NCBI RefSeq assembly: GCF_006335145.1
Contig: NZ_VDMN01000012.1
Location: 1-64,000 of the forward strand
DNA: 64,000 bases
Source of the DNA: Aliirhizobium smilacinae
Lineage (GTDB): Bacteria; Pseudomonadota; Alphaproteobacteria; Rhizobiales; Rhizobiaceae
Direction of reading: 5' to 3'
This document shows, in pieces, positions 26,259-35,655 of the stretch. The first letter of the stretch is position 1. Each line of letters begins with the position of its first letter. The notes under the pieces were generated by a model. The model was given only the letters and a program-made list of their open reading frames with translations, did not search any database and was not told where the DNA came from. Position numbers and translations under genes: made by a program.

Positions 26259-27056
26259 TCAGAGCTTTACTCGAAAGGCAGAGCGGAAGCTGTCCAGCGC
26301 CTTGATCGGATCGCCTTTAGCAAAGGCTTCGAGACCCACCGGGCCGCGATAGCCCATGTCGAACAGTGCCGTCGCAATGCCGTTGAAATTCAACTCGCCA
26401 GTGCCCGGCTCGCAGCGCCCCGGCACATCGGCCACCTGTACTTCACCTATGAAGGGTAGGCAGGCTCGACACGTTTCAATCAGGTTTCCTTCGCCGATCT
26501 GTAGGTGATAAAGATCTAGGTTCAATCGCAACCGCGCGTGGTTGACGCTTTCGACCAGCGCCAGCGTGTCCTCGGCACGGCCGAATGGCGTGCCGGGATG
26601 ATCGACCGGCAGGTTGAGGTTTTCAAGGGTGAAGATGACGCCCTCTTCTTCCGCCATATCAGCGATGCGGGCGAGCGTGTCGCGCGCCTTCAGCCACATA
26701 CGCCCCGTTACCACGTCGCTGGGGCGAACCGGAAGCCCTCCGTCGCCGAGCCCCGTGCCATGCAAATTGAGGCGCGCCACGCCGAGCCGCTTGCCGACTT
26801 GTGCCGTCTCCCGTGCCGAGCGCAACAATTCGTCGGCCCCCTCGTCGTCGGCCAACCTGCCCGTCAGATAACCGTTCATGATCGAAAATGTTGCGCCGGA
26901 CTTTTCCAGCAAGGCGAGATCGTGCTCCGGCCAGTTCCATAGGCCGACATGGAAGTCGAGTTCTCTCAACTGCGCGCAACGCCATTCGATCGGCTTGTCG
27001 CGCCAGAGCATTTCCGCGCAAGCGGCCAGCGTAAAAGGTTGGTCCATTATCATCAT
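26259..27056 (-). CDS. Hydroxypyruvate isomerase-like TIM-barrel sugar isomerase
   Basis: A 265-residue xylose-isomerase-like TIM barrel of the Hyi/OtnI group. Metal-site motifs are visible in order: LENLNLP, LNLDLYHLQIGEGNLI, IGEVQVADVPGRCEPGTGEL and GLEAFAKGD. Length is typical. It is the last gene of the iol operon, 16 bases after iolB, so it probably isomerises a keto sugar or inosose derivative in inositol-related catabolism. Several in-frame ATGs cluster at 27056-27047 and the exact start is uncertain. It is distinct from iolE in the same operon. Confidence 0.87.
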   Translation of the reverse strand: MMIMDQPFTLAACAEMLWRDKPIEWRCAQLRELDFHVGLWNWPEHDLALLEKSGATFSIMNGYLTGRLADDEGADELLRSARETAQVGKRLGVARLNLHGTGLGDGGLPVRPSDVVTGRMWLKARDTLARIADMAEEEGVIFTLENLNLPVDHPGTPFGRAEDTLALVESVNHARLRLNLDLYHLQIGEGNLIETCRACLPFIGEVQVADVPGRCEPGTGELNFNGIATALFDMGYRGPVGLEAFAKGDPIKALDSFRSAFRVKL

Positions 27057-27072
27057 CCAGATTGAAAGTATT

Positions 27073-27870
27073 TCAGCGCATCAAATGCTCGGCCGGCGGT
27101 GCGGCGACAAACCGCCATTTGCGCAAGGGGCCGGCCATGACATTCAAATAATACATCTCGAAACCGTGCGGTGCGCCGCAGGGGTGGTGCCCACGCGGCA
27201 CGCAGACAACGTCGCCGTCATGCACCGCCATGGTCTCGTTGAGTTGGAGGTCGTCGGTATAGACCCGTTGGATGCCGAATCCGTCAGCCGGATTGATGCG
27301 GTGGTAATAGGTCTCTTCCAGATAGGTGATGCGCGGGAAATCGTCCTCGTCGTGTCGATGGCTCGGATAGCTCGACCAGTGCCCGGCCGGTGTAAACACC
27401 TCTGTGACCAGAAGACTATCGCAATAGTCCTCGTTCTCCATGGCAATATTGTTGATGTAGCGCGTATTGGTCCCCTCGCCGCGCTGCGTCAGCGTGATGC
27501 CATCCGGCCCGATGCGTCGCGCGTGGTGACCGCCTCTACCGGGGGCGGAGCAGACAGCGATGACGCAATCGGTTTCCGCAACAGCTTTCCAATCGCTACC
27601 ATCGGGCAGATAGAGGCAATGCGGCGGTGCTTTTTCGAACACGCTCATGCGCTCGCCGAGAAGGCCCCAGTTCCGACCCGCGCCTTCGAACGCGGCCTTG
27701 CCCTCGACCATCACCAGGATCGCTTCCCTGTCGCCGATCGCTCCCGCCACCGCTTCGCCAGCGCGGAGGCGGTAGAGAGAGAAGCCGACATAACGCCAGC
27801 CGGCGCTCGCCGGCGTGATCTCGTGAACCTTGCCGTGTCGGCCGAAGGGGCGATGGAGTAGGTTGAGCAT
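27073..27870 (-). CDS. iolB: 5-deoxy-glucuronate isomerase
   Basis: A 265-residue bicupin IolB, converting 5-deoxy-D-glucuronate to 2-deoxy-5-keto-D-gluconate, the step after IolD ring opening. Recognisable features are YVGFSLYRLRAGE, WSSYPSHRHDEDDFPRITYL (cupin metal site) and VHDGDVVCVPRGHHPCGAPH followed by GFEMYYLNVMAGP. Length is normal. It is placed 24 bases after iolE and 16 bases before the TIM-barrel gene. Confidence 0.95.
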   Translation of the reverse strand: MLNLLHRPFGRHGKVHEITPASAGWRYVGFSLYRLRAGEAVAGAIGDREAILVMVEGKAAFEGAGRNWGLLGERMSVFEKAPPHCLYLPDGSDWKAVAETDCVIAVCSAPGRGGHHARRIGPDGITLTQRGEGTNTRYINNIAMENEDYCDSLLVTEVFTPAGHWSSYPSHRHDEDDFPRITYLEETYYHRINPADGFGIQRVYTDDLQLNETMAVHDGDVVCVPRGHHPCGAPHGFEMYYLNVMAGPLRKWRFVAAPPAEHLMR

Positions 27871-27894
27871 AGAAAGACTCCTGCTGTTAGTTCC

Positions 27895-28791
27895 TTAGAC
27901 GAGACCGGTCTTTGCTGCGGCGGCTTTGAGTGTCTTCAGGCCGAGCGACTGGTACTGGAAGGGATTGCGCACGTCGGGATCCTGTTCCGCTTCGACGACG
28001 ATCCAGCCGTCATAGCCGGCGCCTTTGAGTATCTGCAGTAGCGGCTCGAACTCGACCCCGCCCTCCTCGTCGCCGGGCACGGTAAACACACCGGCGCGCA
28101 CACCATCCATGAAGGATAAGCCTCCCTCGCGCACCCGCCGCATGATGGCGGGACGCACGTTCTTGGCGTGGAAATGGGACACGCGGTCGACATGGAGCGA
28201 AAGAACCGGCGAAGGATCGCAGCCATTACCGCCGAAATAGCAATGGCCGGCATCAAACAGCAGCCGAGTTTCAGGACCGGTCGCGGCCATGAAGGCGTCG
28301 ATCTCCTCCGGGGTCTCGACGATTGTGCCCATGTGATGGTGATAGACAAGCTTGATACCCTGACTTGCCGTGAATGCTGCGATCTCCTCGACCCTAGCGC
28401 CAAAGGCTCTCATCTCCGTCTCCGACAATACCGGGCTTTGCGAAAGCGGCACGTCCAGCCCCTGCACGCTGTTGGAGGTCTCGCAGGCGATGCAGACCGT
28501 GCATCCGTTGTGCTTGAGCTTGTCCAGATGCGGCTGGATCGCCTTTTTCTCCTCCTCGACCGATTGGGCAAGCAGGTTCAGCGAATACCAGCCGGACACA
28601 AAAGCCAGACCGTAAGACCCAAGCAGCTCCTTCAGCGCCTGCGGGTCGTTCGGCCAGCGATGGCCGTTCTCGATGCCATCGAAGCCGATCTCGCTCGCCT
28701 CGCGAAGGATCTGCTCGGTCGGGATATTGGCGCCGAGACTCTGGTCGTCGTCATTGGCCCAGGCGATGGGATTTGTGCCGAAACGGATCAT
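27895..28791 (-). CDS. iolE: myo-inosose-2 dehydratase
   Basis: A 298-residue TIM-barrel dehydratase that turns 2-keto-myo-inositol into 3D-(3,5/4)-trihydroxycyclohexane-1,2-dione. IolE signatures: FGTNPIAWANDDDQSLG at the N-terminus, GFDGIENGHRWP, LVYHHHMGTIVETPEEID, LLFDAGHCYFGG and WIVVEAEQDP. It starts 9 bases after iolD and belongs to the same mRNA. Confidence 0.95.
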   Translation of the reverse strand: MIRFGTNPIAWANDDDQSLGANIPTEQILREASEIGFDGIENGHRWPNDPQALKELLGSYGLAFVSGWYSLNLLAQSVEEEKKAIQPHLDKLKHNGCTVCIACETSNSVQGLDVPLSQSPVLSETEMRAFGARVEEIAAFTASQGIKLVYHHHMGTIVETPEEIDAFMAATGPETRLLFDAGHCYFGGNGCDPSPVLSLHVDRVSHFHAKNVRPAIMRRVREGGLSFMDGVRAGVFTVPGDEEGGVEFEPLLQILKGAGYDGWIVVEAEQDPDVRNPFQYQSLGLKTLKAAAAKTGLV

Positions 28792-28800
28792 CTCTTGTCC

Positions 28801-30636
28801 TCAATTCACGGTGTTCTGTTTCGACGCGCTTTCGAGATAGCGCGCATAGGCTTGTTTCAGCTTGTCAGTGGTACCCACTTCCGGCACGGCGACGTCCCAC
28901 CAGTGGCCGGCTTTGCCAAAGCCCGGACCTTCGGTCGGGTCGGTATCGATGACGATGACAGTCGGGATGTCGCGAGAGCGTGCGGCATGGATCTGCGCCT
29001 CGAGATCGGCGATGTCCTTCGCTTTCACGGCGAAAGCGCCCATCGAACCGGCGTGAGCGACGAAATCGATCTCCGGCTGCTGCTCGACATTGCAGTCCGC
29101 GTAGAGATTGTTGAACGCCTCGCCGCCAGTGCCGCGCTGCAGACGGTTGATGCAGCCATAACCTCTGTTATCGGTCAGGATAACGGTGAACGGCACCTTG
29201 CGCATGACGGCGGTCGCCAGTTCGGAATTCGCCATCATGTAGGAGCCGTCGCCGACGAAGCAGATCACCTCGCGCTCCGGCCGCGCCAGCTTCAGCCCCA
29301 TAGCACCGGCGATTTCGTAGCCCATGCAGGAAAAGCCGTATTCCATGTGATAACCGCCCTGGCTCGGCTGCCAGAGAAGTTTCAGCGCCCCCGGCATGGT
29401 GCCGGCCGCGCACATGGCGATGGCGCTTTGACCGGTCGCCCGCTGCACGGCGCCGATCACCTGCGCATCCGTCGGCAAACCCTCTTCGGTTGGTGCCGCG
29501 CAATGACGATCGATGGCTGCGAGCCATGTAGCGCGCGCACCTGCGTCCGGCCCCGGCGCGCGATGGCCGCCGAGCTTTTGCGAAAGACCCGAAAGCGCCA
29601 CCCTAGCATCGGCGACGAGGCCGACGGCGCCATGCTTGTCGGCGTCATAGGGCTGCACGTTGATGGAGACGAGCTTCCGCCCCTCAGCCTCGAAGAGCGA
29701 CCACGAACCAGTGGTGAAATCCTGGAAGCGCGTGCCGATACCAATCACCAGATCGGCCTTGCGGGCAAGCACATTGGCCGCCGCCGAACCATCGACACCG
29801 GCCGCGCCAAAATTCATCGGATGCGCCTGCGCAAGCGCCGACTTGCCGGCCTGCGTCTCGATCACCGGAATGGCATGGCGTGTAGCGAATTCGGCAAGGT
29901 CTTGTTCCGCACCGCTGTAGATCACTCCGCCACCGGCAACGATGACGGGATTTCGCGCGGCTCTAATCAACTTTGCCACGTCTTCCAGATCACGGGCATC
30001 CGGCTCGGGCCGACGAATGCGCCAGACTTTTGGCTCGAAAAACGCTGCCGGCCACTCATAAGCTTCCGCCTGCACGTCCTGGCAGAAGGATAGCGTAACC
30101 GGCCCGCAATTGGCGGGATCGGTCATCACCCTGAGCGCCCGGGGCAGCGCCGTCAAAAGCTGTTCTGGCCGCATGATGCGGTCGAAATAACGGCTGACCG
30201 GACGGAAGCAGTCGTTGACGGACACGGTGCCGTCGTCGAAATCCTCAACCTGCTGCAGCACCGGGTCAGGCCGGCGGTTGGCGAACACGTCGCCCGGGAT
30301 CAGTAGCACCGGCAGCCGATTGACATGGGCGAGCGCCGCAGCCGTGACCATATTGGTGGCGCCCGGACCGATCGAAGAGGTGACGGCCTGCACGCGCCGG
30401 CGCTTGTTGGCCTTGGCATAGGCGATCGCCGCATGCGCCATGGTCTGTTCGTTTTGGCCGCGCCATGTCGGAAGGCCGTTGCCGGCCTTCTGCAAGGCCT
30501 CACCGAGACCGGCGACATTGCCGTGACCGAAGATCGCCCAGATGCCGTCGACGAAACGTTCGCCCTCTTGCGTCATCTGCGCGGAAAGCCACTTCACCAT
30601 GGCCTGCGCCGCCGTCAGTCTCACCGTCGTGCTCAT
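28801..30636 (-). CDS. iolD: 3D-(3,5/4)-trihydroxycyclohexane-1,2-dione acylhydrolase (ThDP-dependent)
   Basis: A 611-residue ThDP enzyme that hydrolytically opens the inositol-derived diketone ring to 5-deoxyglucuronate. It has the three-domain acetolactate-synthase-like layout: N-terminal PYR part with GIWAIFGHGNVAGLGEAL and SSIGPGATNMVTAAA; a central domain; a C-terminal PP part with CFVGDGSYMMANSELATA (ThDP-Mg motif GDGS...N). The ATG at 30636 overlaps the iolC stop as ATGA, so the upstream in-frame extension inside iolC is not used. Confidence 0.95.
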   Translation of the reverse strand: MSTTVRLTAAQAMVKWLSAQMTQEGERFVDGIWAIFGHGNVAGLGEALQKAGNGLPTWRGQNEQTMAHAAIAYAKANKRRRVQAVTSSIGPGATNMVTAAALAHVNRLPVLLIPGDVFANRRPDPVLQQVEDFDDGTVSVNDCFRPVSRYFDRIMRPEQLLTALPRALRVMTDPANCGPVTLSFCQDVQAEAYEWPAAFFEPKVWRIRRPEPDARDLEDVAKLIRAARNPVIVAGGGVIYSGAEQDLAEFATRHAIPVIETQAGKSALAQAHPMNFGAAGVDGSAAANVLARKADLVIGIGTRFQDFTTGSWSLFEAEGRKLVSINVQPYDADKHGAVGLVADARVALSGLSQKLGGHRAPGPDAGARATWLAAIDRHCAAPTEEGLPTDAQVIGAVQRATGQSAIAMCAAGTMPGALKLLWQPSQGGYHMEYGFSCMGYEIAGAMGLKLARPEREVICFVGDGSYMMANSELATAVMRKVPFTVILTDNRGYGCINRLQRGTGGEAFNNLYADCNVEQQPEIDFVAHAGSMGAFAVKAKDIADLEAQIHAARSRDIPTVIVIDTDPTEGPGFGKAGHWWDVAVPEVGTTDKLKQAYARYLESASKQNTVN

Positions 30637-32558
30637 GCCGCCTCTTCCCTTGCTTTGCTGCGTGCAGCGTCCCAGATCCCGCACAGGCGTTCGTAGCGCC
30701 CGGCCATGTCCTCGATCGCCGCTTCGTCCGTGATGTCGCCAGCCAGCCAACGCCGCGCCGCATTGCCAAAAATCGTGCGCCCGACGGCAAAGCCTTTCAC
30801 CAGCGGGAAACCGGCCGCTACTTCAAAACTCGCCGAAAGCTCGGCCTCCGGCGCGTCGAGCCCCAGCACCACGATGCCGCGGGTGTAGCGGTCATTTGCC
30901 TCGATCGCCGCGATGGCATTGGCCCAGGCGGCCTCGGTCGTCATCGGCTCAAGCTTCCACCAGTCGGGATAGATGCCGGCGGCGTAGAACTGGTGGATCA
31001 GCGTCGCCACGGTGTGGTCGTCGGTCGTCGCGATCTTGGACGGGATGATTTCGAGCAGAAGTTCCAGCCGGTTGCGGCGGGAGGCTTCAAACAGCCGCTT
31101 AACCGTCGCCTCTTGGTCGGCGCGCGTCGCCGCGTCGTCGTCCGGATGGCAGAAGCAAAGAACCTTGACAACGTCCTCGCGCGCCCATTGCGAAAGCGTG
31201 CCACAATCGCTGCCGAGTTCCGGCTCCAGCGTCAGCGGACGTGATCCCGGCCATTCCGCTGGCCTGCCGATCCAGAGGCCCGAGCCTGAAGCGCGATGCA
31301 ACGCCGAGCGGCCGATGCGGTTGTCGCAGAGAATGCCGTAGCCGGCATTGCCCGCCTGCACGCTGAGCGCCGCCTTGAGGCACAGTTCCTTGAAAGCCGC
31401 CCCCTTCTGCAGGTTGTAGCCAGGCATCTGTTCGAGCTGTACGCGATGATCGAAGGCGAACACCCGCATGGTCGACCAGTCGCCGTCGACACGCCGTTGC
31501 CGCGTGGTCGACCAGTGCAGCTGTTCGAGTTCGGCGTCATTGCGCAGGTCGGGCCGCGCCACACCGCGTTTCAGGAAGAACTGCAGCTCCTCGAAAGTCG
31601 GATAGGCCGGCGTGCAGCCATGGCGGCTGACAGCGAAGGCGCCGCAGGCATTGGCGAATTTCAGCGATGTCGGCCAGTCCTCGCCGGTCATCCAGCCGCG
31701 CAGCAGCCCGGAAAAAAAACCATCACCCGCGCCGAGTACGTTGAACACCTCGATCGGGAAGCCTTCGCCGCTCTGCCCGTCGTCGAGGCTTGCCGGAACG
31801 GCACTCTCGAATGCGACGGCACCGAGCGGCCCGCGCTTGCAGACCAGGGTGGCGGCGCTCGCCGCACGCACAACCCTGAGTGCCGCGATGGTGTCGGTCG
31901 AGCCGCCGGCGATGTGGAACTCCTCCTCCGTGCCGACGATCAGATCGAAGAAATGCAGGCTCGAAAGCAGCTTTTCCGTCACCTTGGCGCTTTCCACGAA
32001 CCGGCTTTCGCCGTCGCCATGGCCGGCGACACCCCAGAGATTGGGGCGGTAGTCGATATCAAGCGCGGTGCGCAGGCCGTGTTTGCGTGCAAGTGTCAGC
32101 GCCTTGAGGACGGCGGCTTCCGTGCGGGTATTGCTCAGATGCGTGCCGGTGACAACGATGGCGCGGGCGGAAGCGATAAAATCCTCGTCGATATCGTCTT
32201 CGCACAGCGCCATATCGGCACAGTTTTCGCGGTAAAAGATCAGCGGAAACTGGCTGTCGTCGCGAATACCGAGAATGACCAGCGCCGTCAGCCGATCGAG
32301 ATCGGTCTTCACGCCCTCGGTCGAGACACCCTCGCGCTTCAACTGCTCGAGGATGAAGCGGCCCATATGTTCATTGCCGACACGGCTGATCAGTGCCGTC
32401 TTCAGGCCGAGCCTTGCGCTGCCGCAGGCAATGTTGGTGGGCGAGCCGCCGATATATTTCTCGAACGAGCCCATGTCTTCCAGCCGACCGCCGATCTGCG
32501 CGCCGTAAAGATCGACACCGGCGCGTCCGATGGTGATGACATCGAGTTTCTTCGTCAC
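30633..32558 (-). CDS. iolC: 5-dehydro-2-deoxygluconokinase with C-terminal DUF2090 aldolase domain
   Basis: A 641-residue fusion typical of rhizobia. Residues about 1-330 are a PfkB-type kinase (VITIGRAGVDLYGAQIGGRL, YIGGSPTNIACG, catalytic GAGDGFFSGLLRG). Residues about 335-641 are a DUF2090 / IolJ-like TIM-barrel domain (VFAFDHRVQLEQMPG, NRYTRGIVVLGLDAP region). The pair would phosphorylate 5-dehydro-2-deoxygluconate and cleave the product. The start is a GTG at 32558 preceded by AGGTAGAAGAC. It ends overlapping iolD. Confidence 0.94.
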   Translation of the reverse strand: MTKKLDVITIGRAGVDLYGAQIGGRLEDMGSFEKYIGGSPTNIACGSARLGLKTALISRVGNEHMGRFILEQLKREGVSTEGVKTDLDRLTALVILGIRDDSQFPLIFYRENCADMALCEDDIDEDFIASARAIVVTGTHLSNTRTEAAVLKALTLARKHGLRTALDIDYRPNLWGVAGHGDGESRFVESAKVTEKLLSSLHFFDLIVGTEEEFHIAGGSTDTIAALRVVRAASAATLVCKRGPLGAVAFESAVPASLDDGQSGEGFPIEVFNVLGAGDGFFSGLLRGWMTGEDWPTSLKFANACGAFAVSRHGCTPAYPTFEELQFFLKRGVARPDLRNDAELEQLHWSTTRQRRVDGDWSTMRVFAFDHRVQLEQMPGYNLQKGAAFKELCLKAALSVQAGNAGYGILCDNRIGRSALHRASGSGLWIGRPAEWPGSRPLTLEPELGSDCGTLSQWAREDVVKVLCFCHPDDDAATRADQEATVKRLFEASRRNRLELLLEIIPSKIATTDDHTVATLIHQFYAAGIYPDWWKLEPMTTEAAWANAIAAIEANDRYTRGIVVLGLDAPEAELSASFEVAAGFPLVKGFAVGRTIFGNAARRWLAGDITDEAAIEDMAGRYERLCGIWDAARSKAREEAA

Positions 32559-32563
32559 GTCTT

Positions 32564-33688
32564 CTACCTTTCGATACGGACAACACTGCCGTTGGAGGCG
32601 GCCATGGCGTGAATGATCTTTTCGATCTCCAGCCCATGCGCGAAATCCGGTCCCACATTCGCCCCGCCGGCAATGGCGGCGAGCAGATCGCGCGCCTCGA
32701 TGACCTTCTGTTCGTTGAAACCAAAATTGTGTCCCGGCGCCGGGCAGAAGGCGGCAAAATCCGCCTGGTCCGGCCCGGTCAGGTGGCGCGTGAAACCGGC
32801 TTCTCCGGCGCGATGCGCCCAAAGCTCGTTCATGTTTTCCTGATCGAACACGAGTGTGCCCTTGCTGCCATGCACTTCCCATTGCAGCCGGCATTTGCGG
32901 CCACGGGCCACGCGCGAGGTAGCAAACGACCCCTGCGCGCCGGAGCCGAAACGCAGCATTGCGAGCGCGCTGTCCTCGTTTTCGACCGGCTTCGGCCCGT
33001 CCGGCGACAGACGCGTGCGAATGGCGACCTGGGTCTGGGCGACCAGTTCGGTCACCGGCCCCATCAACGCCAGCATATGGCTCACGAGGTGGCAGCCGAG
33101 ATCGCCGAGCGCGCCCAGCCCGCCACCTTCGTGAGTCATCCGCCACGACCACGGGAGGAGCGGATCGGCGGAATAATCCTCGTCATAGACACCGCGGAAA
33201 GCGAGCGGCTGGCCGATCGCACCGTCACGGATCATGTTGCGAGCCGATTGGAAGGCCGGACTTCTGAGATAGTTGTAGCCCAGCATGGTCGCCTGTGCGG
33301 GATGGGCGGCGGCGGTGGACGCCATCGCCTGTGCATCGGTAAGCGTCAGCGCCATCGGCTTTTCCAGCCACACATGCTTTCCGGCTTTCAGCGCTGCCTC
33401 GGCCATCGGCCGGTGCATACCGTTCGGCGCCGTGATCGACACCACGTCCACCTTCGGATCGGTGACAGCCTCCTCCCAGTAAGCAGTGGCGCGGGCAAAA
33501 CCGAACTGGCCGGCGAATTTTTGCGCGCTCTCCGGTGTGGCATCTGAGAGGATTTCCAGCCGGTGATGGGCACCACCGAAGACGGCGGCGACATTGCGCC
33601 AGGCCATGGCGTGGCACTTGCCCATGAAGCCCGTGCCGATCAATGCGATGCCAAGTGGACGATCCGGTAGAGTTGCAGTCTGTACCAT
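32564..33688 (-). CDS. Gfo/Idh/MocA-family sugar dehydrogenase
   Basis: A 374-residue NAD(P)-dependent oxidoreductase. It has Rossmann motif GIALIGTGFMGKCHA, the catalytic EKPMALT (lysine of EKP) and, in the C-terminal domain, LGALGDLGCHLVSHML (D/H pair). The start at 33688 (MVQTATL) is preceded by TGAGG; an in-frame ATG 39 bases upstream has no ribosome site. It is 5 bases before iolC and 10 bases after the ABC ATPase, so it probably oxidises an inositol stereoisomer (scyllo- or chiro-) or a methyl-inositol derivative alongside IolG. Specificity is inferred only from context. Confidence 0.88.
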   Translation of the reverse strand: MVQTATLPDRPLGIALIGTGFMGKCHAMAWRNVAAVFGGAHHRLEILSDATPESAQKFAGQFGFARATAYWEEAVTDPKVDVVSITAPNGMHRPMAEAALKAGKHVWLEKPMALTLTDAQAMASTAAAHPAQATMLGYNYLRSPAFQSARNMIRDGAIGQPLAFRGVYDEDYSADPLLPWSWRMTHEGGGLGALGDLGCHLVSHMLALMGPVTELVAQTQVAIRTRLSPDGPKPVENEDSALAMLRFGSGAQGSFATSRVARGRKCRLQWEVHGSKGTLVFDQENMNELWAHRAGEAGFTRHLTGPDQADFAAFCPAPGHNFGFNEQKVIEARDLLAAIAGGANVGPDFAHGLEIEKIIHAMAASNGSVVRIER

Positions 33689-33698
33689 CAAAAATGCC

Positions 33699-34478
33699 TC
33701 AGATCGTTCCGCCGAGTGAGCCTTCAAGCTCGGCCATTTCCTGTCCGCCTGCCATCATGTCCTGAAGCTGGGCGGGGTTGATCTCGCCCCGCGTCGCGGT
33801 CCCGAGTGTCTGTCCACGGTTCAAAACAGTGAACCGGTCGCCGACCGCCATGGCATGACGGACATTGTGGGAGATGAAGACGACGCCAATCCCCTGCGAG
33901 CGTACGCGATTGATCGTGGCCAGCACGTTGGCTGTCTGGCGCACACCGAGCGCCGACGTCGGCTCGTCCAATATCAGCACCTTCGCGCCGAAATAGACGG
34001 CGCGGGCGATTGCGACTGTCTGCCGTTCGCCGCCCGAAAGCGTGCCGACAGCCTGGTCTGGACCACGCAGGTTGATGCCCATCTTGCGCATCTCCGCCAT
34101 GGTGATTTCGTTGGCGGTATCGATATCGAACCGCTTGAAGATTCCCCTGCCCTTGGTCGGTTCGCGCCCCATGAAGAAATTGCGCGTCACCGACATCAGC
34201 GGGATCATAGCGAGATCCTGAAACACGGTGGCGATACCTGCTTCCATCGCATCGCGCGGGCTGCCGAAGGAAAGCGGTTTTCCTTCGAAGGTGATAGTTC
34301 CCTCCGTCGGCTTGTGCACGCCCGACATTGTCTTGATGAAGGTGGATTTGCCGGCGCCGTTATCGCCCAGAAGGCAGTGGCACTCGCCGGCACGCACGTC
34401 GAAGGTTACACCGTTGAGCGCAATGACATTGCCATAGTGCTTCTTGATGTTTTCCATATGGATGATCGGTGCGGACAT
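33699..34478 (-). CDS. CUT2-type sugar ABC transporter ATP-binding protein (single domain)
   Basis: A 259-residue ATPase: Walker A GDNGAGKST, signature TLSGGERQTVAIA, Walker B VLILDEPTSALG. CUT2 importers usually have a double-domain ATPase of about 500 residues. The single-domain form here is like FrcA of the Sinorhizobium fructose system, so it should work as a homodimer. It follows the permease by 3 bases. Context makes myo-inositol the likely cargo. Confidence 0.9.
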   Translation of the reverse strand: MSAPIIHMENIKKHYGNVIALNGVTFDVRAGECHCLLGDNGAGKSTFIKTMSGVHKPTEGTITFEGKPLSFGSPRDAMEAGIATVFQDLAMIPLMSVTRNFFMGREPTKGRGIFKRFDIDTANEITMAEMRKMGINLRGPDQAVGTLSGGERQTVAIARAVYFGAKVLILDEPTSALGVRQTANVLATINRVRSQGIGVVFISHNVRHAMAVGDRFTVLNRGQTLGTATRGEINPAQLQDMMAGGQEMAELEGSLGGTI

Positions 34479-34481
34479 CTC

Positions 34482-35588
34482 TTAACGCTCCCCGGTCACA
34501 CGTCGACGGATGACGTTGTTGAAGATGACGGCAAGCAGAAGCATTGCGCCGAGGAAAACCTGGAACCAGTCCTGGTCGAATTTGGTGTAGGTGAGGCCGA
34601 TCGTGACCATGCCGAATATGATGGCACCGAAGAAGGCACCAATGGCGGAACCGTAACCACCGGTCAGCAAACACCCGCCGATGACGGCTGCAATGATCGC
34701 TTCGAACTCCTTCATGAAGCCACGGCGTGCATCGGTCGAGCCGGCATCGATGACGGTGATGATCGCGACCAGGGCGGCGGCCATGGCGGTCAGCATGAAC
34801 AGCGAGATTTTCACACGACGGACAGGCACGCCGGAATTCTTCGCCGCAAGCGCGTCGCCACCGGTCGCAAAGATCCAGTTGCCGATTGGCGTGCGCAGCA
34901 GGATGTAGGTGGCGATCGCGGCAAACGCGACGAACCAGATGATTTCCACCGGAATTCCAGGCACTTTCGGCACACCCGACTTGAAGCTGTCGACGATGCC
35001 CGCCTCCGCCAGCCAACGCATGACGAAACCAAATGCATCGCCGGAAAAGATCGGCGCCAGAAAATCGCCTTCGACCGCTTCGCGAATGCCGCGCAGCTGG
35101 GTCGAGCCGCCGGTGAACAATTTCAACCCGACGAGGGCTGCACCACGCAGCACAAACAGACCTGCCAGCGTGACGATGAAGGACGGGAGGCCGGTGCGCA
35201 GCACGATCATGCCGTTGGTGGCACCGAGCACGGCGGCGAGAGCGAGCGTCAACGGAATGGCGATAACGAGCGGCATACCGACGTTGACGACGAAGACGCC
35301 AAAAACCATGCCGGCAAAGGCCACCATGGAGCCGATCGACAGATCGAACTCACCGCCGATCATCAGAAGCGCCGCGGCGATCCCGAGAATGCCGAGCTGT
35401 GCGGCCGGCGTCATGAAGTTCATCACGCCCGACAGCGTGAACATCGTCCTGTCGGCGGTAATCATGAAGAAGATTGTGACGAGGACGACGCCCCCGATTG
35501 CGCCGAGCTCCGGCCGTTTCATAAGTTTTGTGAGAAAAGGCTCGGACTTGATGCGCTCGTCCGCACGCGCCAGCGTGTCTATCGACAT
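34482..35588 (-). CDS. CUT2-type sugar ABC transporter permease
   Basis: A 368-residue inner-membrane permease of the RbsC/FrcC family with about ten hydrophobic segments: MIGGEFDLSIGSMVAFAGMV, TLAGLFVLRGAAL and AIIAAVIGGCLLTGGYGSAI are the conserved blocks. It has a long cytoplasmic N-terminus (DTLARADERIKSEPFLTKLM). It lies between the hairpin after the binding-protein gene and the ATPase. Confidence 0.9.
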   Translation of the reverse strand: MSIDTLARADERIKSEPFLTKLMKRPELGAIGGVVLVTIFFMITADRTMFTLSGVMNFMTPAAQLGILGIAAALLMIGGEFDLSIGSMVAFAGMVFGVFVVNVGMPLVIAIPLTLALAAVLGATNGMIVLRTGLPSFIVTLAGLFVLRGAALVGLKLFTGGSTQLRGIREAVEGDFLAPIFSGDAFGFVMRWLAEAGIVDSFKSGVPKVPGIPVEIIWFVAFAAIATYILLRTPIGNWIFATGGDALAAKNSGVPVRRVKISLFMLTAMAAALVAIITVIDAGSTDARRGFMKEFEAIIAAVIGGCLLTGGYGSAIGAFFGAIIFGMVTIGLTYTKFDQDWFQVFLGAMLLLAVIFNNVIRRRVTGER

Positions 35589-35612
35589 GTGAATGTCTCC
35601 TGGGATCGGTGA

Positions 35613-35643
35613 CCGGGCCGCGGCGAAAGCTGCGGCGGCCCGG
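35613..35643 (-). terminator. Intercistronic hairpin after the inositol SBP gene
   Basis: CCGGGCCGC and GCGGCCCGG form a perfect 9-bp GC stem with a 13-base loop, between the binding-protein stop and the permease start. No T-run follows. It probably protects the upstream SBP message from 3' decay. Confidence 0.55.
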
Positions 35644-35655
35644 AGGAGGATGTGC

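Noticed and set aside
28168..30093. A 641-codon plus-strand frame opposite iolE and iolD
   Set aside because: IolE and IolD are unmistakable on the minus strand. The opposite frame has no recognisable domain and no start context.
33855..35612. A 585-codon plus-strand frame opposite the inositol ABC genes
   Set aside because: It has extreme Asp/His/Arg/Gln content and no motifs, while the ATPase and permease on the other strand are certain.
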